The notes below the pieces were generated by a model. The model ran no database searches, was not told where the DNA came from, and saw only the letters and a program-made list of their open reading frames with translations. Of a DNA stretch of 64,000 nucleotides, positions 1 through 8,092 are shown piece after piece. The position numbers and the translations under genes were made by a program. How positions within the stretch are numbered: the stretch's first letter is position 1; every line of letters begins with the position of its first letter. Source of the stretch: Alphaproteobacteria bacterium (lineage in GTDB: Bacteria; Pseudomonadota; Alphaproteobacteria; UBA828); assembly GCA_022826665.1 (NCBI GenBank), contig JAJDUK010000056.1, positions 62,001 to 126,000 of the forward strand, written 5' to 3'.

Positions 1-1135
1 CGAAGACCGCGCCCTCCGCCACCCGGTTGGCGAGGATCCAGTCGCAACCCTTGGCCGTGAGCTTGGCGGCGGCATTGGCTTCGACGTCCTCGGTCTCGGC
101 GGCGAAACCCACGACCAGTCGCGGGCGCTTCGGGCCAGGGGCGCTGAGCGTGGCCAGAATGTCCGGGTTCTCTGTGAGCTCCAGCGTAGGAGCGCCGTCG
201 CTCTGTCCCTCGCCCCTCCGGGGCTTCTTGATCTTCTGGTCCTGGGGCGCCGCTGCGCGCCAGTCCGAAACCGCCGCCGCGCAGATGGCGACATCGGCAG
301 GCAGGCCCTGCTCGCAGGCGGCCAACATCTCCTCGGCCGTCTCGATGCGCACCGTCTCGACCCCCTCTGGCGCCGCCTCAGCCGTCGGGCCCGAGACGAG
401 CAGCACGTCGGCGCCCGCCTCGGCGCAAGCGGCGGCGATGGCGTGGCCCTGCTTGCCCGACGAGCGGTTGCCGAGGAAGCGCACCGGGTCGATGGGCTCG
501 TAGGTCGGGCCGCTGGTGATCAAGACCCGCAGGCCGGCGAGGGAGCCGGAGCGGGCGGCCAGAACGTCGGCGATGGCGGCCACGATCTCCGGCACCTCGG
601 CCATGCGGCCGGGGCCGCTCTCGCCCTCCGCCAGCGGGCCGTCGTTGGGGCCCACGACGGCGACGCCGTCGGCCTCAAGGCGCGCCCGGTTGCGCGCCGT
701 CGCGGGGTGCTGCCACATCCGCGTGTTCATCGCGGGCGCCAGCAGCGTGGGCTTGTCCGCCGCGATCAGCGTGGAGGTCGCGAGGTCATCGGCGATGCCG
801 TGGGCCATCTTGGCCATGATGTCGGCGGTGGCCGGCGCCACCACCACGATATCGGCCTGCTGCCCCAGCCTGATGTGGGCGATCTCGCTTTCTGCGGTGA
901 GCGCGAGTGTGTCGGTGTGGACCGTCTGCCCGGCCAGGGTCTCGACCGAGAGAGGCGTAACGAATTCGGCGCCGGCACGGGTCAGGATGCAGCGCACGTG
1001 CGCGCCGTTCTCCCGCAGCCGCCGGATCAGGTCGAGGCACTTGTAGGCGGCGATGCCGCCCGCGATCACCAGCAGGATTCTGCTGCCGCGCAACGCTGCG
1101 GCGTCCGCTCCGCCCCTGTTTTCCGCGTTCTGCAT
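1..1135 (-). CDS. coaBC: Bifunctional phosphopantothenoylcysteine decarboxylase/phosphopantothenate-cysteine ligase (partial, C-terminus outside window)
   Basis: Minus-strand translation from ATG at 1135 reads [55 protein letters not shown]..., the flavoprotein N-terminus of CoaBC/Dfp; open to the window start. Confidence 0.88.
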   Translation of the reverse strand, partial: MQNAENRGGADAAALRGSRILLVIAGGIAAYKCLDLIRRLRENGAHVRCILTRAGAEFVTPLSVETLAGQTVHTDTLALTAESEIAHIRLGQQADIVVVAPATADIMAKMAHGIADDLATSTLIAADKPTLLAPAMNTRMWQHPATARNRARLEADGVAVVGPNDGPLAEGESGPGRMAEVPEIVAAIADVLAARSGSLAGLRVLITSGPTYEPIDPVRFLGNRSSGKQGHAIAAACAEAGADVLLVSGPTAEAAPEGVETVRIETAEEMLAACEQGLPADVAICAAAVSDWRAAAPQDQKIKKPRRGEGQSDGAPTLELTENPDILATLSAPGPKRPRLVVGFAAETEDVEANAAAKLTAKGCDWILANRVAEGAVF

Positions 1136-1188
1136 GCGATTACGCTAAGGGGGCCGGGCAAGCCCGGCAAGAGCCGCGCCGGCCCCGC

Positions 1189-2040
1189 TCAGGGCCAGCG
1201 CACCTCGGGCGGGAGCGACATCAGGATCGCCTCGGTGTTGCCGCCGGTCTCCAGCCCGAAGCGCGTGCCGCGATCATAGAGCAGGTTGAACTCGACGTAG
1301 CGGCCGCGGCGCGCGAGCTGGTGCGCGCGCTGCTCATCGGTCCAGGGCTCGCCCATGCGGCGGCGCACGAGCTTCGGATAGATGTCCAGGAAGGCGCGGC
1401 CGACATCCTGGGTGAAGGCGAAATCCGCCGCCCAGTCGCCCGTATTGAGATCGTCGTAGAAGATGCCGCCGACCCCGCGCGCCTCCTCGCGGTGGGGCAG
1501 GTGGAAGTATCGATCGCACCAGGCCTTGAAGCGCGGGTAGTAGTCGGCGTCGTGGCGCGCGCAGGCTCGGCTGAGTGCAGCGTGAAAGTCCGCCGTGTCA
1601 CGCTCGTCCGGGTAGGCGGGCGTGAGATCGGTGCCGCCGCCGAACCACCACGTGCTGGTGACGATATGTCTGGTGTTCATGTGGACCGCCGGCACCAGCG
1701 GCGAGCGCATGTGGGCCACGACTGAGATGCCGCTCGCCCAGAAGCGGCCATCCTCGGCGGCGCCCGTGATCTTCTCGCGAAAGCTCTCAGAAAACGTGCC
1801 GTGGACGGTGGAGACGTTGACGCCCACCTTCTCGAACACACGGCCGAGCATGAGCGACATCACGCCTCCGCCGCCGCCGGGGCGCTCCCAGGCCTTGCGC
1901 CGGAAGCGGCCGGGACGGGAACCCGCCGTCTCTGCCTCGTTCTCGATCGCCTCGAAGGCGGCGCAGATCTCGTCCCGCAGCGTCTCGAACCAGGCCCTCG
2001 CCTGCTCTTGCCGCGCCGCTTCGTCGCCCGGATCGCCCAC
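1189..2040 (-). CDS. hemF: Oxygen-dependent coproporphyrinogen III oxidase
   Basis: 283 aa ORF with HemF motifs ([75 protein letters not shown]). Confidence 0.95.
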   Translation of the reverse strand: MGDPGDEAARQEQARAWFETLRDEICAAFEAIENEAETAGSRPGRFRRKAWERPGGGGGVMSLMLGRVFEKVGVNVSTVHGTFSESFREKITGAAEDGRFWASGISVVAHMRSPLVPAVHMNTRHIVTSTWWFGGGTDLTPAYPDERDTADFHAALSRACARHDADYYPRFKAWCDRYFHLPHREEARGVGGIFYDDLNTGDWAADFAFTQDVGRAFLDIYPKLVRRRMGEPWTDEQRAHQLARRGRYVEFNLLYDRGTRFGLETGGNTEAILMSLPPEVRWP

Positions 2041-2046
2041 GGGAGG

Positions 2047-3138
2047 CTATTGCTCCCCGCCTGCCGCCGGCGTCACGTCGTAGTCGTCGCCGAGCGAGAG
2101 CGCGTCCAGGATCGCCTTGATCCGCGCCCACGTGGGGCCGTCGATGGGGTACGGGCCGCCGGGCCCTCCGCCGGCGCGCGCACCGGGGAGGCGCACGCCC
2201 GCGCTGCCCTCGGCCGGCGGCAGCGCTTCCAGCCCCGTGACGAACTCCTCCATCATGCGCACGAACTCTGCGCCCCTGCCGAGCGCCTGCGGGTCGGCGG
2301 CAAGCACGAAGAGGCCGTTGCCCTGGTCTTCGTTCTCGTTACCCCGGCTCATGCCAGCGCCGGCGAGCGCGCCCGCGAAGGCCTCGACGATCAGGCTGAG
2401 CAGAAAGCCCTTGTGGCCGTCGGCCACGCCCCCAAGCGGCAGCAGCGAGGCGTTGCGCGGCGAGTGGAAGAAGCCGGCCGGCTCCGTGGTCGGCCGGCCC
2501 GCGCGGTCGATCAGCCAGCCTTCCGGCACGGCTTCGCTCTGGTTCGCAGCCATCCTGATCTTGCCGAGCGCCGTAATCGAGGTGGAGAGGTCGATCACCA
2601 ACGGCGGCTCGCCCGACGCGCGCGGGATGCCGCAGGCAAGCGGATTGGTGCTGAGGAAGGGCGCCGCGCTGCCGAAGGGCGCGACACAGGCGCCGCCGCC
2701 CGCGTCGTTCACCAGCAGCAGGGTCATCAGCCCCGCGCGTGCCGGCCCGCCGACGTAGGCGCCGAGGCGGGCCACGTCGTTGCCGTTGCGCACCGCCGCG
2801 CAGCCGATGCCCTGAGCCCGCGCCTTGGCCACCGCCTGCTCTACGGCGAAGACGCAGGAGACCGGGCCCAGGCAACGCCGCGCATCGATCATCGCCGCCG
2901 CCGCGGTCTCGTGCACCACCACCGGCGCCACCGCCGGCGCGATCATTCCTGCCCTGGTGTCCTCGGCGAAGGTGGGAATGCGCATGACCCCGTGCGAGTG
3001 ATAGCCCGCGCGGCTCGCCTCCAGCAGGGTTTCGGTCAGCACCGCGCGCTCCTGCGCGGTGAAGCCCAGCGCGCCGAAAATGTCCTCGGTCAGGACGCAG
3101 ACGGTCGCTTCCGGGGCGCTGACCCCCGCTTGGGACAT
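2047..3138 (-). CDS. Ldh family (malate/L-sulfolactate dehydrogenase type) oxidoreductase
   Basis: 363 aa ORF; YHSHGVMRIP and DGHKGFLLSLIVE motifs of the malate/L-lactate dehydrogenase type 2 family. Confidence 0.85.
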   Translation of the reverse strand: MSQAGVSAPEATVCVLTEDIFGALGFTAQERAVLTETLLEASRAGYHSHGVMRIPTFAEDTRAGMIAPAVAPVVVHETAAAAMIDARRCLGPVSCVFAVEQAVAKARAQGIGCAAVRNGNDVARLGAYVGGPARAGLMTLLLVNDAGGGACVAPFGSAAPFLSTNPLACGIPRASGEPPLVIDLSTSITALGKIRMAANQSEAVPEGWLIDRAGRPTTEPAGFFHSPRNASLLPLGGVADGHKGFLLSLIVEAFAGALAGAGMSRGNENEDQGNGLFVLAADPQALGRGAEFVRMMEEFVTGLEALPPAEGSAGVRLPGARAGGGPGGPYPIDGPTWARIKAILDALSLGDDYDVTPAAGGEQ

Positions 3139-3142
3139 GGCG

Positions 3143-4159
3143 TCAGCGCTCCGCCACCTTGACCACGAGCTTGCCGAAGTTGCGCCCCTCGAACAGCATC
3201 CCGAGCCCCTCGGGCGCGTTCTCCAGGCCCTCGATCACGTGCTCCCTGTAGGTCATGGAGCCGTCGTCGAGCCACCCGCCGAGGCGGGCGAAGGCCTCTG
3301 GGTAGCGAGGCAGCCAGTCGAACACCAGGAAGCCCTCGACCCGCGCCCGGTTGACGAGGATGTGGCGCAGGTGGCTCGGCCCCAGGTAAGGCTCGGTCAG
3401 GTTGTAGTGGTGGATGCAGCCGCAGACGACGACGCGCGCCTTGAAGGCGAGGCGCTGCATCACCGCGTCGGTCATCGGGCCGCCCACGTTGTCGAAGTAG
3501 ACATCGATGCCGCCGGGGCAGGCTTCGTCCAGCGCCGCGCCCAGGTCGTTCGCCGTTCGGTAGTTGATGGCGGCATCGAAGCCCAGCTCGTCCGTGATGT
3601 AGGCCGCCTTCTCGTCGCTGCCCACCGTGCCGACCACCCGGCAGCCGCCGATCTTGGCGATCTGCCCCACCGCGGCGCCCACCGCGCCCGAGGCCGCGGA
3701 GACCACCACCGTGTCGCCGGGGTGCGGCTGTCCCACCTCCAGCAGGCCGAAGTAGGCGGTGGCGCCCGGCATACCGAGGATCCCGAGGGCGTAGGAGGGC
3801 GGATGGCCGGACTCCGGCAGCACCCGCGCCGTGCCGCGCGTGCAAAGCGCGTATTCCTGCCAGCCGAACATGCCCTCTACGAGGTCGCCTTGCTTGAGAC
3901 CGGAGGACTCCGAGCGCACGACCTCGCCCACCGCACCGCCGGTCATCACGTCGCCGATGCCGACCGGCGCCGCGTAGGATTTCGCGTCGCTCATGCGCCC
4001 ACGCATGTAGGGATCGAGCGAGAGCGAGAGCACGCGCACTAGTGCTTGGCCCTGGCGGGGCTCCGGCGCCGGCTCCTCGGCCAGCGAGAAGTCGCTTGCC
4101 TTGGGCATGCCCACAGGCCGCGCCGCGAGCCTGACCTGACGATTGATAACGGCGTTCAT
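3143..4159 (-). CDS. NADP-dependent medium-chain oxidoreductase (CurA/leukotriene B4 12-hydroxydehydrogenase-like)
   Basis: 338 aa; LSLDPYMRGRM, TVVVSAASGAVGAAVGQIAKIGGCRVVGTVGSDEK, DVYFDNVGG. Confidence 0.88.
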   Translation of the reverse strand: MNAVINRQVRLAARPVGMPKASDFSLAEEPAPEPRQGQALVRVLSLSLDPYMRGRMSDAKSYAAPVGIGDVMTGGAVGEVVRSESSGLKQGDLVEGMFGWQEYALCTRGTARVLPESGHPPSYALGILGMPGATAYFGLLEVGQPHPGDTVVVSAASGAVGAAVGQIAKIGGCRVVGTVGSDEKAAYITDELGFDAAINYRTANDLGAALDEACPGGIDVYFDNVGGPMTDAVMQRLAFKARVVVCGCIHHYNLTEPYLGPSHLRHILVNRARVEGFLVFDWLPRYPEAFARLGGWLDDGSMTYREHVIEGLENAPEGLGMLFEGRNFGKLVVKVAER

Positions 4160-4188
4160 ATCGGTTCCTTTGCTTGCTTTGGGTTCAA

Positions 4189-4397
4189 CCCCTCCTCACC
4201 CCGGCCCTCTCCTCCCACCTTATCCTTTCCCTCAAGCGCCGGGCGCTCGCTCCGCTCGCTTGGCTACGCGCTTCGCGCGCGGCGCGGTCGCGCCGTCCGG
4301 GCCTGACGGCCCGGGAGGGTGGAGGGGGACGCAGGCGGCACCGGCTCGCTCTCCCTCTCCTCCCCGCTGGGGAGGAGAGGGCCGGGGTGAGGAGGGG
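4189..4397. repeat. Intergenic inverted repeat (28-bp arms 4189-4216 and 4370-4397)
   Basis: cccctcctcaccccggccctctcctccc at 4189-4216 is the exact reverse complement of gggaggagagggccggggtgaggagggg at 4370-4397. Confidence 0.85.
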
Positions 4398-4452
4398 AAG
4401 TTTCTGTTCGATCTCCCTGACGAGTGGCGACAAGGGCTATGCGCTGCTCCGC

Positions 4453-5244
4453 CTACGGATGGACGTCGTAGCCGCCGACCGCCAGGTAGCCGCCGTCGAT
4501 CACGAGCTCCGTGCCGGTGATGAAGCTCGACTCCTCCGAGGCGAGGAAGATCGCGCCGTTGGCGATGTCCTCAGGCTTGCCCACACGCCCGATGGGGTGC
4601 TGCTTGGCGAGCGCCTCGATCCCCGCTTCAAGGCTGCCGTAGTCGCGGTAGCAGGTGGCCTCCATCATCTCGGTATGGATGTAGCCGGGATGGATCGAGT
4701 TCACCCGGATGCGGCGTTCGTCCTTGGCGCCGTCCAGCGCTGCCGCCTTGGTGAAAAGCCTGACCGCCCCCTTACTCGCGCTGTAGGCCGAGAGAGCCGG
4801 AATGCTCGTGAAGCCCAGGATCGAGGAGAGGTTGATGATCGAGCCGCCCGCGCGCATCGCGGCCATGCCGTGCTTGGTGCCGAGGAAGACGCCGTCGACG
4901 TTGACCGACATGGTCTTGTGCCAGCTTTCCAGCGTGACCACGTCGAGCGGCTCGACGATGCCAACGCCTGCGTTGTTGACGAGAATGTCGAGGCCGCCGA
5001 AGCGATCGATCACGGCCGGGATCGCGGCCTCCCAATCGGCCTCCTTGGTCGTGTCCAGCGTGATGAATATGGCCTTGGCGCCGCCGGCCTCAAGCTCCGC
5101 CGCGAGCGCCTTGCCGCCTTCCTCATCGATATCGCTGAGCGCGACCGGCGCGCCCTCCGCCGCCATCCCGCGCGCCATTGCCGCGCCGAGGCCCCTCCCG
5201 GCGCCGGTGATGAGCGCGACGCGGCCTTCCAGTCGTCCTGCCAT
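4453..5244 (-). CDS. SDR family NAD(P)-dependent oxidoreductase (copy A of tandem duplicate)
   Basis: 263 aa; ITGAGRGLGAAMARG, NNAG, YSASK motifs of classical SDRs. Confidence 0.92.
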   Translation of the reverse strand: MAGRLEGRVALITGAGRGLGAAMARGMAAEGAPVALSDIDEEGGKALAAELEAGGAKAIFITLDTTKEADWEAAIPAVIDRFGGLDILVNNAGVGIVEPLDVVTLESWHKTMSVNVDGVFLGTKHGMAAMRAGGSIINLSSILGFTSIPALSAYSASKGAVRLFTKAAALDGAKDERRIRVNSIHPGYIHTEMMEATCYRDYGSLEAGIEALAKQHPIGRVGKPEDIANGAIFLASEESSFITGTELVIDGGYLAVGGYDVHP

Positions 5245-5364
5245 TCTCTGCTTCTCCTCTCGTCAATTGTCGACGGTCGCCCCACCTCCCCCTGTCCCCC
5301 TCCCCCCGAAGGGCGGAGGGGGGACGTAGGTAGCGCCGGATTTCTCTCCCTCTCCTCCCCACGG

Positions 5365-5392
5365 GGGAGGAGAGGGCCGGGGTGAGGAGGGG
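5365..5392. repeat. Third copy of the 28-bp intergenic repeat
   Basis: gggaggagagggccggggtgaggagggg, identical to 4370-4397, offset by 995 bp. Confidence 0.85.
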
Positions 5393-5447
5393 GTGTTCCT
5401 TTTCGATCTCCCTGAAGAATGATGACAGGGGCTACGCGCTGCTCCGC

Positions 5448-6239
5448 CTACGGATGGACGTCGTAGCCGCCCACCGCCAGGAAGCCGCCGTCGATTACCA
5501 GCTCAGTGCCGGTGATGAAGCTCGACTCCTCCGACGCGAGGAAGATTGCGCCGTTGGCGATGTCCTGCGGCTTGCCCACACGCCCGATGGGGTGTCGCTT
5601 GGCAATCGCCTCGATCCCTGCTTCCAGGCTGCCGTATTCGCTGTAGCAGGTAGCCTCCATCATCTCGGTATGGATGTAGCCGGGATGGATCGAGTTCACC
5701 CGGATGCGGCGTTCGTCCTTGGCGCCGTCCAGCGCCGCCCCTTTGGTGAAGAGCCTGACCGCCCCCTTGCTCGCGCAATACGCGGTGAGCTCCGGCGTGG
5801 CCGTAAAGCCCATGATCGAGGAGATGTTGATGATCGAGCCGCCCGCGCGCATCGCGGCCATGCCGTGCTTGGTGCCGAGGAAGACGCCGTCGAGGTTGAC
5901 CGACATGGTCTTGTGCCAGCTCTCCACCGTGATCGCGTCGACCGGCTCGACGACGACGACGCCCGCGTTGTTGACGAGGATGTCGAGCCCGCCGAAGCGA
6001 TCGATCACGGCCGGAATCGCGGCCTCCCAATCGGCCTCCCTGGTCGTGTCGAGGGTGATGAACATGGTCTCGGCGCCGCCAGCCTCGAGCTCTGCCGCGA
6101 GCGCCTCGCCCCCCTCCTTGTCGATGTCGCTAAGCGCGACCGGCGCGCCCTCCGCCGCCATCCCGCGCGCCATTGCCGCGCCGAGGCCCCTCGCGGCGCC
6201 GGTAATGAGCGCGACGCGGCCCTCCAGCCGTCCGGCCAT
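5448..6239 (-). CDS. SDR family NAD(P)-dependent oxidoreductase (copy B of tandem duplicate)
   Basis: 263 aa, same length as 4453..5244; by hand count about 28 substitutions and no indels. Confidence 0.92.
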   Translation of the reverse strand: MAGRLEGRVALITGAARGLGAAMARGMAAEGAPVALSDIDKEGGEALAAELEAGGAETMFITLDTTREADWEAAIPAVIDRFGGLDILVNNAGVVVVEPVDAITVESWHKTMSVNLDGVFLGTKHGMAAMRAGGSIINISSIMGFTATPELTAYCASKGAVRLFTKGAALDGAKDERRIRVNSIHPGYIHTEMMEATCYSEYGSLEAGIEAIAKRHPIGRVGKPQDIANGAIFLASEESSFITGTELVIDGGFLAVGGYDVHP

Positions 6240-6257
6240 GGTCCGCCCCTCCCCTCG

Positions 6258-7022
6258 TCAGTCGCCGACCGATGCGGCGCCATCCATCATGGCGTGGACC
6301 ATGGCGGGCTTGGGCACGGTCGGGCTGGGGTAGGCCTTGCGGCTGTGGCTCAGGCCTAAGCCCAGCACGCATTCGGCGAGCTTGTAGGTGAGTGGGCCGG
6401 GGTTGATGACCGGTACCGGCAGGTTCTCGGCCATGTGGCCGTGGGCCTGGTGCATGGTGGTGGAGCCGAGCAGGATCGCCTCGGCGCCGTCGTCCTCGAT
6501 GCAGCGCGTGGCGCATTCCACCAGCTTGGGGAAGACCACCTCCTCCTTGCCGCCCAGCAGGTTCTCGACGTCCGGCATCACGTTGATGGAGCGGACCGAG
6601 GCGAGCCGGTCGGCGACGCCGTATTCCACGCTGCTTTTCTTGTAGAGGGGAATCCAGCCGTCCCACTGGGTCACCACCGAGAAGCGGTTGCAGAGCATCA
6701 GCGCCATCATGTACGACGCCCGCCCCGGCCCGATCACCGGGATGTCGAGCACCGAGCGCATGGCGTTCATGCCGGAATCGCTCATGGTGTCGATGCAGAC
6801 GGCGTCGTAGCCGTCCTCCTGTGCCGTGAGGCCCGCTTCGAACAGCGAGATGTCGGCCATGCTGTAGTCGTGGTAGCAGTCGAGCAGCGCCGGCCCCGCT
6901 TTGACGCCCCGGAAGTCGAATTCGATGTCCGGGCCGAACGAGACCGAATCCAGCTGCGAGCGCCGGTTCGCGAGCCCCTTCTCGTCGAAGGCGAAGGGAA
7001 CGATTACGAGTATCTTGGCCAT
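6258..7022 (-). CDS. Aspartate/glutamate (hydantoin) racemase family protein
   Basis: MAKILVIVPFAFDEKG... start at 7022; CIDTMSDSGMNAMRSVLDIPVIGPGRASYMMAL and EAILLGSTTMHQ fit the Asp/Glu/hydantoin racemase superfamily. Confidence 0.8.
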   Translation of the reverse strand: MAKILVIVPFAFDEKGLANRRSQLDSVSFGPDIEFDFRGVKAGPALLDCYHDYSMADISLFEAGLTAQEDGYDAVCIDTMSDSGMNAMRSVLDIPVIGPGRASYMMALMLCNRFSVVTQWDGWIPLYKKSSVEYGVADRLASVRSINVMPDVENLLGGKEEVVFPKLVECATRCIEDDGAEAILLGSTTMHQAHGHMAENLPVPVINPGPLTYKLAECVLGLGLSHSRKAYPSPTVPKPAMVHAMMDGAASVGD

Positions 7023-7427
7023 GACCCTCTCCCCATCCGTGCCGTGTGTGCGCCGGATCATGGCGCAGATGCCGCGCCGGCGGAAGGGCGCGCGGCGCCA
7101 GCGAGAGCGCGGGGGCGGCGCCTCGGCCTGGCCCGTGGGACGCACATCAAATTCTTGAGGCGGGACAAGCCGGGATCAGGCGGGATAAGTGGGAGGTGTC
7201 GCCCGCGCCTCGGTTGCGGACGCCCGCTCACCCCACTGCCGAAGCTCGTTGGCTCGGGAGCGTCATGGCGCGATCTTGGCGCGAGCGGCGCGCCCCATGC
7301 ACCGGACCATGGTCCGGGCAAAGGGGGGAGCGGACGGAGAGCGAAGCTGATCCCAGACAGTGCCGCCTGCGTTGCCTCCGTGTACCTCGAGGATTGAAAG
7401 GGCGCGACGGGCTTCCGCGGCGCGATT

Positions 7428-7468
7428 CCCCCTCCGCCTTTGGGAAAGAGGGACAGGGGGAGGTGGGC
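7428..7468. repeat. GC-rich intergenic element similar to 5281-5325 (inverted orientation)
   Basis: Reverse complement cccacctccccctgtccctctttcccaaaggcggaggggg closely resembles cccacctccccctgtccccctccccccgaagggcggaggggg at 5281. Confidence 0.6.
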
Positions 7469-7605
7469 TGGCTCAACCGGGTGAGCACCGGTCGCCGCCC
7501 ATTGATCGCGCGTCCATTCTTCCAACAGGGCTTGAAAGGTCTAGCTGCCTACACCATATGGTGTGAGTCTGCCTCAGCCCACCCCAAAGTCTTCGGACCA
7601 TGGCA

Positions 7606-7699
7606 GCGCAGTGGCTGGGCACCGCTCCGGGATTACCGGTGAGGTGCGGGTCGTCGTGAACTTCCATCTTGCATGGGAGGCACGCCCCGAAGGACGCCG
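7606..7699. repeat. 94-bp direct repeat, copy 1
   Basis: gcgcagtggctgggcaccgctccgggattaccggtgaggtgcgggtcgtcgtgaacttccatcttgcatgggaggcacgccccgaaggacgccg, identical base for base to 7953-8046. Confidence 0.95.
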
Positions 7700-7840
7700 G
7701 CCCTTCGCTGCCTTTGACGCCATGGCCGGGGAGCACGCAAGTGCAAGTCACATGGCGGATGGGGCAATTTTGCAGGCGGGGGCCGGGGCGGCGGCCGCGC
7801 TTGACAGCGCCAAAAACCTGGTAGGATGGAGGCAACGCAA

Positions 7841-8053
7841 GTGCGACCAACGTATCAGAACCGCCGCCGCTGGGTGGCGACGATTGCGGCGGCACTTGTC
7901 GCTGTGGTCGCGGCGCTTTTCGGTCCAGACGCCTGGTCTTTCGACAATGGCGGCGCAGTGGCTGGGCACCGCTCCGGGATTACCGGTGAGGTGCGGGTCG
8001 TCGTGAACTTCCATCTTGCATGGGAGGCACGCCCCGAAGGACGCCGAGCGTGA
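7841..8053 (+). CDS. Small putative exported/membrane peptide whose C-terminus is encoded by repeat copy 2
   Basis: ORF (ATG 7826 or GTG 7841): VRPTYQNRRRWVATIAAALVAVVAALFGPDAWSFDNGG... has a basic N-terminus and hydrophobic stretch like a signal peptide; TTGACA hexamer at 7801. Coding status uncertain. Confidence 0.3.
   Translation: MRPTYQNRRRWVATIAAALVAVVAALFGPDAWSFDNGGAVAGHRSGITGEVRVVVNFHLAWEARPEGRRA
7953..8046. repeat. 94-bp direct repeat, copy 2
   Basis: Identical to 7606-7699, 347 bp downstream, ending about 30 bp before the RT start codon. Confidence 0.95.
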
Positions 8054-8054
8054 A

Positions 8055-8092
8055 GGGTCGGAGTAGGCCCCGGCGATGACAGACTCCGACCC
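8055..8092. promoter_or_regulatory. Inverted repeat/hairpin spanning the RT start codon
   Basis: gggtcggagt (8055-8064) and actccgaccc (8083-8092) form a perfect 10-bp stem around an 18-nt loop containing ATG 8076. Confidence 0.6.

Noticed and set aside
27-1279. Plus-strand ORFs at 27..503, 443..1279 and 516..1046
   Set aside because: Antisense to the minus-strand coaBC frame, which reads through this region with recognisable motifs.
1801-4306. Plus-strand ORFs 1801..3162, 3059..4042 and 4046..4306
   Set aside because: Antisense shadows of hemF, the Ldh-family and the CurA-like genes; composition is Arg/Ala/Gly-rich with no recognised domains.
7606-8046. Diversity-generating retroelement (template/variable repeat pair next to an RT)
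   Set aside because: The repeats are identical at all adenines over 94 bp, with no adenine-biased mismatches. The RT B motif is QGSSLS-like rather than the usual DGR SQ form, and no Avd or C-type-lectin target ORF is visible.
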